From positions 1 to 9,859 of the forward strand of contig CATNEU010000028.1 in the NCBI GenBank assembly GCA_950097605.1: DNA of 9,859 nucleotides, read 5' to 3'. Every line of letters starts with the position of its first letter. The first letter of the stretch is position 1. The notes below the pieces were generated by a model that worked only from the letters and a program-made list of their open reading frames with translations, made no database searches and was not told where the DNA came from. This DNA is from an uncultured Oscillospiraceae bacterium (GTDB lineage Bacteria; Bacillota; Clostridia; Oscillospirales; Ruminococcaceae). The position numbers and the translations under genes are program-made. Below are positions 6,277 through 9,859 of this stretch, one piece after another.

Positions 6277-6286
6277 CTACGCTCCT

Positions 6287-6315
6287 ATTATAGCGAATCG
6301 ACCGGTAAAAATCAA
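6287..6315 (-). promoter_or_regulatory. strong sigma-70/A promoter of the aldolase gene
   Basis: On the minus strand TTGATT (6310-6315) and a perfect TATAAT (6287-6292) are separated by exactly 17 bases. It gives a leader of about 118 bases. A strong promoter fits a highly expressed glycolytic gene. Confidence 0.75.
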
Positions 6316-6387
6316 ACTTTTCCGATAAAAATTTGCAATTCGGCTGGCAGGCCGCGGCGGCCGGCAGCGAAAAGACGTCAAACCGCT

Positions 6388-7233
6388 TCAGCGCGCCGGT
6401 ACCGGAAGCGCATCGGGGCAGCAGCGAATATAGTGAAACAGATATTGCTGGGCAATTCCCGCATAGGTGTAAACCACTTCGGGCACGCCGGCGGGGTAAA
6501 GCGCCCCCACCGCGCGTTTGATCCAAACATCCTCGGGGAACGCTTCCATGCGGTACATCCCGTAGAGCAGCGCGCATTCGGCAACCTTGGGTCCAACGCC
6601 GTGAATCTGCATCAGCGCCTTTCTGGCTTCGTCCATTGGCAGCGCGCGCACCTGGTCGAGGTCGAGCGTTCCGGACGCCACAAGCTGCGCGGCGCTGCGG
6701 ATATACTTGGCACGGAATCCGCTGCGCAGTCCGGCAAGGTCCTCGATTGCGAGGGGCGCCAACACCTCCGGCCCCGGGAAGGTGTGCAGTCCGCAGGCAA
6801 GCGGCTCTCCAAACTGCTCGCAGAGTCTTGCCACAATTCCCTTGATCCGCGGAATGTTGTTGTTCTGGGAGAGGATAAACGAGCAAAGCGCCTCCCAGGC
6901 GTCCTGCCGCAGGATGCGCATGCCCGCCGCGAAGCCCGCCGCCTTGCGCATCACCCCATCGCCCGACAGCGCGCGCTTGATCGCGCCGTAATCGGTGTCC
7001 AGGTCGAAATAATGCCGCCAGAGCGCCTCGAAGTCCCCTGGCGCGCTGCAACGGAACTCCACAACATCCTGCCTTTGATAAACCGTCGCCCAGCTTACGC
7101 CAACCACACCGGTCCAGCCGCCGTCCGCTCCCCGTTCCCAACGGAAGCACTGGCCGCAATCCAAAATTTCGTCCAGGCAAAAATCCTCCAGACCGCGCAC
7201 ACGTGTGACGCAACCCCTGGTTTCCACATGCAT
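6388..7233 (-). CDS. ogg: 8-oxoguanine DNA glycosylase / AP lyase, OGG1 type
   Basis: This 281-residue enzyme should remove 8-oxoguanine from DNA and nick the abasic site (base-excision repair). The OGG1-type features are visible: SQNNNIPRI near 122-130 (the asparagine loop that contacts the estranged base), the helix-hairpin-helix IHGVGPKVAEC at 210-220 with the catalytic lysine K216, and the conserved aspartate D235 in FPEDVW. The N-terminal part (CGQCFRW at 26-32) fits the OGG N-terminal domain. The ATG at 7233 has AAAGGAGG nine bases before it, which rules out longer upstream starts. It is transcribed divergently from the methyltransferase gene. Repair of oxidised guanine would suit an anaerobe rich in oxygen-sensitive Fe-S enzymes, but the linkage to those genes may be incidental. 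Confidence 0.9.
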   Translation of the reverse strand: MHVETRGCVTRVRGLEDFCLDEILDCGQCFRWERGADGGWTGVVGVSWATVYQRQDVVEFRCSAPGDFEALWRHYFDLDTDYGAIKRALSGDGVMRKAAGFAAGMRILRQDAWEALCSFILSQNNNIPRIKGIVARLCEQFGEPLACGLHTFPGPEVLAPLAIEDLAGLRSGFRAKYIRSAAQLVASGTLDLDQVRALPMDEARKALMQIHGVGPKVAECALLYGMYRMEAFPEDVWIKRAVGALYPAGVPEVVYTYAGIAQQYLFHYIRCCPDALPVPAR

Positions 7234-7258
7234 TTTCCCCCGCCTCCTTTTGCTTTCC

Positions 7259-7287
7259 AGTATACCACTCTTTTTGTATAAATAACA
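7259..7287 (-). promoter_or_regulatory. possible promoter of the glycosylase gene
   Basis: On the minus strand TATACT (7259-7264) is a good -10 box about 26 bases before the ATG. At 17 bases upstream the -35 position reads TGTTAT, a poor match, so only the -10 box is supported. Confidence 0.3.
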
Positions 7288-7356
7288 GCGCCAATGCTTG
7301 CCGTCCGGGGTCCTGCATCCAGCATTCCAATTTTTGCAGGAAATCTTCACAGGGGT

Positions 7357-7385
7357 TTGCAATTGCGCCTTCAATCTGATAGAAT
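7357..7385 (+). promoter_or_regulatory. sigma-70/A promoter of the homocysteine methyltransferase-family gene
   Basis: TTGCAA (7357-7362) and TAGAAT (7380-7385) are separated by exactly 17 bases. The -35 box is identical to that of the ferredoxin operon. The leader would be about 75 bases. I see no SAM riboswitch or S-box hairpin in it. Confidence 0.6.
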
Positions 7386-7467
7386 ACACTATATTGAAAA
7401 TCGGCAGCCCCGGCATTCGGTCTGGTCTTATGGATGGACAATCTTATCAGAAAAGGTGTGCGTAACG

Positions 7468-8700
7468 ATGAAGTTTCCCTTTCAGCTTCCCCTGCTGTTG
7501 GACGGTGCAACAGGCTCCAGCCTCATGGCCGCCGGCATGCCGCAGGGCGTATGTGTGGAACAGTGGGTCTGTGAAAATCCCGATGTCATCACCGCGCTGC
7601 AGAGCGCGTTTGTATCGGCCGGAAGCGACGTGCTCTACGCGCCGACCTTCGCGGCCAACCGCATCAAGCTCGCCCACTATGGCCTGGAGGAGCAGGTGGA
7701 ATCCTTAAACGCCCGGCTGGTCGGCCTGACCAAAAGCTGCGCGGGCAGCCAAGCGCTCGTCGCGGGCGACCTTTCCCCCACCGGCGTGTTCATCGAGCCG
7801 TTTGGAGACGCCACGTTTCAGCAGCTCGTGGACGCCTATGGAGAGCAGGCCGCTGCGCTCGACAGGGCCGGCGTGGACTTGTTTGTGTGCGAAACCATGA
7901 TGTCCCTCGCGGAAATCCGCGCGGCGCTGCTCGCCTGCCGTCCGTTCGGCAAGCCGGTCTTCGCCACGATCACGGTGGACGAAAAAGGCCGCACGCTGAC
8001 CGGCGCGGACGCGCTTGCCACGCTGGTCAACCTCGAGGCGCTCGGCGTGTCGGCGTTCGGCTTCAACTGCTCCGCAGGGCCGGACAAATTGCTCGAGCAT
8101 GTCCGCCGCATTGCGCCATACGCGCATGTGCCGATCATTGCCAAGCCCAACGCGGGCGCACCCAACCCATTGATCCCCAACCAGTACGACCTCTCGCCGT
8201 CCAACATGGCGGCGCTCATGCGCGCGCTTGTACTGGCCGGCGCGCAGATCATCGGCGGTTGCTGCGGCAGCACGCCGGCGCACATTGCCGAGATGCGGAA
8301 AATGCTCGATACGCTCGGACCCGTCGCGCCGGTCCCGAAACAGGGCGAGGACGAGCGCATCTGTGCAAACGAGACCGAGGTATTTTTCCTGCACGAGGAT
8401 ATGCAGGTATCCGACCCCGTCGAATGCGGCATCGACATGGCCGACGACCTGCTCGACCTGGAAGACGAGGGCTACGACATCGTCCGTGTCCAAATCAACA
8501 CGGTGGACGACGCCTACCAGTTCAGCCTCAACGCACATATGGTGCGCCTGCCGGTCTGCTTTATCGCAACCAGCGAGGAGGCGCTCGAGGCCGCGCTGTA
8601 CTACTACCAGGGCACCGCGCTGGTGGACCTCAAGACCGACGAGGTGACGGACGAAGCGCAAATTGCAATTGCCAAAAAGTACGGCGCGCTGCTGTACTGA
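7468..8700 (+). CDS. homocysteine S-methyltransferase-family protein with a shortened pterin-binding-like C-terminus
   Basis: Residues 1 to about 285 form a homocysteine S-methyltransferase barrel as in MetH and MmuM. It has LLDGATGSSL at the N-terminus and the zinc cysteines C201 (GFNCSAGP) and C265/C266 (GGCCGSTPAHI), so it should bind and activate homocysteine as a methyl acceptor. Residues about 298-410 are an extension absent from MmuM. It resembles the pterin-binding domain that follows in MetH (LPVCFIATSEEALEAAL, then QGTALVDLKT and IAKKYGALL), but is under half the usual length and lacks the expected asparagine-rich start. The methyl donor is therefore unclear. The ATG at 7468 has AAAAGG upstream. 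The tautomerase gene follows after 79 bases. Acidic residues are frequent in the tail. Confidence 0.85.
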   Translation: MKFPFQLPLLLDGATGSSLMAAGMPQGVCVEQWVCENPDVITALQSAFVSAGSDVLYAPTFAANRIKLAHYGLEEQVESLNARLVGLTKSCAGSQALVAGDLSPTGVFIEPFGDATFQQLVDAYGEQAAALDRAGVDLFVCETMMSLAEIRAALLACRPFGKPVFATITVDEKGRTLTGADALATLVNLEALGVSAFGFNCSAGPDKLLEHVRRIAPYAHVPIIAKPNAGAPNPLIPNQYDLSPSNMAALMRALVLAGAQIIGGCCGSTPAHIAEMRKMLDTLGPVAPVPKQGEDERICANETEVFFLHEDMQVSDPVECGIDMADDLLDLEDEGYDIVRVQINTVDDAYQFSLNAHMVRLPVCFIATSEEALEAALYYYQGTALVDLKTDEVTDEAQIAIAKKYGALLY

Positions 8701-8779
8701 TACGATAGGGAGGATGTGTGCCGCAACCCGCGCTCCGTCACGGGTGTGAAGCGGCCCACTCTGTAAAGGAGGAATTACG

Positions 8780-9124
8780 ATGCCCTATATCGGAACCAAA
8801 CTGAGCATACCGCTGCCCGCCCCGCAGGAAGCCGCCCTGCGGGAAGCACTTGGCAAAGCCATCTCCCTGCTGCCCGGCAAAAATGAAAACTGGCTGATGC
8901 TCTCGTTTGAGGACAACTGCCGGCTGTATTTCCGCGGCGGCAACGCCGCTCCTATGGCGTTTGTGGAAGTGAAGGTGTTTGGAAGCGCGCCGGCGGATGC
9001 CTACGAGGCGCTGACCGCCCGCATCTGCGACATCTTTCACGACCAGTTGCAGATCCAGCCGGACCACGTCTATGTACAATATGAGGAAACGCAACACTGG
9101 GGCTGGAACGGCGGCAATTTCTAA
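8780..9124 (+). CDS. MIF-family tautomerase (phenylpyruvate tautomerase-like)
   Basis: The 114-residue protein has the catalytic proline directly after the start methionine (MPYIG), as in tautomerases of the macrophage migration inhibitory factor family. Length and C-terminus (VYVQYEETQHWGWNGGNF) also match MIF. The family forms trimers and shows keto-enol tautomerase activity on phenylpyruvate-like compounds; the natural substrate in bacteria is usually unknown. AAAGGAGG stands eight bases before the ATG. The gene lies 79 bases after the methyltransferase gene with no terminator between, so they may form one transcript. No signal peptide is present. Confidence 0.88.
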   Translation: MPYIGTKLSIPLPAPQEAALREALGKAISLLPGKNENWLMLSFEDNCRLYFRGGNAAPMAFVEVKVFGSAPADAYEALTARICDIFHDQLQIQPDHVYVQYEETQHWGWNGGNF

Positions 9125-9125
9125 T

Positions 9126-9217
9126 GGAATCCCGCCTGCCGCTCACGGGGGAAACGGGAGGACGGCGGCGTTTTGCGCGCTGCGCACCGCCTTTTTCCAA
9201 AATAGCGGCGGGATTCC
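9126..9217 (+). terminator. terminator of the tautomerase gene, nested in an 11-bp inverted repeat
   Basis: GGCGG (9164-9168) and CCGCC (9187-9191), with an inner GCGC/GCGC helix, form a hairpin followed by TTTTT (9192-9196), a standard terminator shape. Around it a perfect 11-bp inverted repeat, GGAATCCCGCC (9126-9136) and GGCGGGATTCC (9207-9217), begins just after the stop codon. Confidence 0.7.
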
Positions 9218-9250
9218 TGTCAGCAGATACGAAAAACATGAAAAATATTG

Positions 9251-9279
9251 TTGACAGGGGTATGAATATATGGTATTAT
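9251..9279 (+). promoter_or_regulatory. strong sigma-70/A promoter of tRNA-Lys
   Basis: A perfect TTGACA (9251-9256) and TATTAT (9274-9279) are separated by exactly 17 bases. Transcription would start near 9286, about 25 bases before the tRNA. Confidence 0.85.
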
Positions 9280-9284
9280 ATTAG

Positions 9285-9302
9285 AGCACTTTACGGAGTG
9301 CT
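9285..9302 (+). promoter_or_regulatory. small hairpin in the tRNA-Lys leader
   Basis: AGCACT (9285-9290) and AGTGCT (9297-9302) form a 6-bp stem with a six-base loop, followed by TTTGTTGT. It occupies nearly the whole 5' leader that must be removed by RNase P. Confidence 0.4.
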
Positions 9303-9309
9303 TTGTTGT

Positions 9310-9382
9310 GAGCCACTAGCTCAGTTGGCAGAGCATTTGACTTTTAATCAAAGGGTCCGGAGTTCGAATCTCCGGTGGCTCA
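9310..9382 (+). tRNA. tRNA-Lys (anticodon TTT)
   Basis: All four helices of the 73-base cloverleaf pair fully: acceptor GAGCCAC/GTGGCTC, D stem GCTC/GAGC, anticodon stem TTTGA/TCAAA with loop CTTTTAA, and T stem CGGAG/CTCCG with loop TTCGAAT. The loop places TTT at positions 34-36, so it reads lysine AAA/AAG. The 3' CCA is not encoded and must be added by a nucleotidyltransferase. Confidence 0.97.
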
Positions 9383-9395
9383 TTCCCATTTTTCC

Positions 9396-9427
9396 AGAGC
9401 ATGTACAAACGTACATGCTCTTTTTTT
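9396..9427 (+). terminator. rho-independent terminator of tRNA-Lys
   Basis: AGAGCATGTAC (9396-9406) and GTACATGCTCT (9411-9421) form a perfect 11-bp stem with an AAAC loop, followed by a run of T. Confidence 0.92.
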
Positions 9428-9437
9428 GTTTGGAAAA

Positions 9438-9464
9438 AGTGTACAAACATGCACACTCTTTTTT
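9438..9464 (+). terminator. second, weaker terminator after tRNA-Lys
   Basis: AGTGT (9438-9442) and ACACT (9453-9457) form a short stem, followed by CTTTTTT. The GTACAAAC within it also occurs in the first terminator, so the two may have arisen by duplication. Confidence 0.5.
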
Positions 9465-9527
9465 GCGCGGCATACTGTAATACCGGAATCAAATTCCAAA
9501 TCAAACAAAAAACAAGGAGCATGCCAC

Positions 9528-9859
9528 ATGGCAATATTTCACACAAGTTTTCAAATGCAAAAGGAATACCAAATAGGCGATTCCATCACGATCACTTTTA
9601 AACTCACAAATGTTTCAGCCGACGCATATAAAATCGCGAAATGGGGTACGCCGCTCGACGGTATGGGCGGTCCCTATTTTTCTCTGTTGCGAAACGGAGA
9701 AGCGGTTGCGTACGACGGCCCCTATTTTTTCTGGGATACTCCCACCGAGGAATCTCTCCTGACCATTGCAAGCGGCGAAACGGTCAGCGCCGAGCTGGCT
9801 CTGACCGATTTGTTCAGCCTTGCGCGCCAAGGCAGCTATACGCTGGACTTTTCAGGCTG
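9528..9859 (+). CDS. cytoplasmic beta-sandwich protein, similar to the N-terminal domain of some M35 peptidases, 3' end cut by window edge
   Basis: The first 110 residues are visible. The start is the ATG at 9528, eight bases after AAGGAG; an ATG at 9521 is too close to that site. After a short lead, residues 16-110 read as an all-beta domain: ITITFKLTNVS, then KWGTPLDGMGGPYFSLLRNGE, YDGPYFFW, TIASGETVSAELAL, and QGSYTLDF. From memory this pattern (KWGTP, a glycine-marked strand turn, IASGE) resembles the Ig-like domain that precedes the protease domain in some M35 metallopeptidases. No signal peptide is seen, so it is probably cytoplasmic. The catalytic part, if there is one, lies outside the window. 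Its opening codons are more AT-rich than those of its neighbours. Confidence 0.6.
   Translation, partial: MAIFHTSFQMQKEYQIGDSITITFKLTNVSADAYKIAKWGTPLDGMGGPYFSLLRNGEAVAYDGPYFFWDTPTEESLLTIASGETVSAELALTDLFSLARQGSYTLDFSG

Noticed and set aside
7386..7467. SAM-type riboswitch before the methyltransferase gene
   Set aside because: The leader is only about 75 bases and shows no S-box stems, kink-turn or terminator.
6218..7510. 430-codon minus-strand frame overlapping the glycosylase gene
   Set aside because: It is in a different frame from the clear OGG1-type protein, low in complexity and rich in Arg and Ala; a shadow frame.
7705..8661. 318-codon minus-strand frame opposite the methyltransferase gene
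   Set aside because: Shadow of a GC-rich coding sequence, without ribosome site or domain.
8701..8779. Tiny open frame after AGGGAGG between the methyltransferase and tautomerase genes
   Set aside because: It would encode only about a dozen residues, and the AGGGAGG is immediately next to the ATG, too close for normal initiation.

Overview
The window looks like chromosome of an anaerobic, moderately GC-rich Clostridia bacterium, probably of the Oscillospiraceae/Ruminococcaceae type. The basis is the gene content (two iron-only hydrogenases, clostridial small [2Fe-2S] ferredoxins, a class II aldolase), the strong AGGAGG-type ribosome sites, the sigma-70/A promoters with 17-base spacers and the U-tailed hairpin terminators. 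The taxon is inferred from family knowledge, not from a marker gene.

Left part (1-5151) is a divergent hydrogenase locus. On the minus strand a thioredoxin-fold [2Fe-2S] ferredoxin (1777-2025) precedes a PAS-domain, sensory-type [FeFe] hydrogenase (1670 down to the left edge, C-terminus cut off). On the plus strand a second small [2Fe-2S] protein (3320-3592) is coupled to a catalytic monomeric group B [FeFe] hydrogenase (3595-5151). One hydrogenase keeps all catalytic residues; the other has lost the proton-relay cysteine and carries a PAS domain. A reasonable model is that one makes or consumes H2 and the other senses H2 or redox state.

Between the two operons is about 1.3 kb without a convincing gene. 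Most of it (about 2207-2921) is one long imperfect palindrome: two diverged, head-to-head copies of a unit of about 355 bp. Matching segments pair at a constant coordinate sum of 5128-5134, including an exact 25-bp inverted repeat, and each arm carries its own strong short hairpins. I did not recognise this element; it is the most unusual structure here. It is followed by a promoter and a long structured leader for the group B hydrogenase operon.

Middle part (5152-7233): two strong terminators separate the hydrogenase gene from a convergent class II fructose-bisphosphate aldolase gene with a clear promoter. Upstream of it, same strand, is an OGG1-type 8-oxoguanine DNA glycosylase gene.

Right part (7357-9859): divergent from the glycosylase gene is a homocysteine S-methyltransferase-family gene whose last 120 residues resemble a shortened pterin-binding domain, then a MIF-type tautomerase gene with its terminator. 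A tRNA-Lys(TTT) gene follows with its own promoter and terminators. The window ends inside a gene for a cytoplasmic beta-sandwich protein resembling the domain found at the N-terminus of some M35 metallopeptidases.
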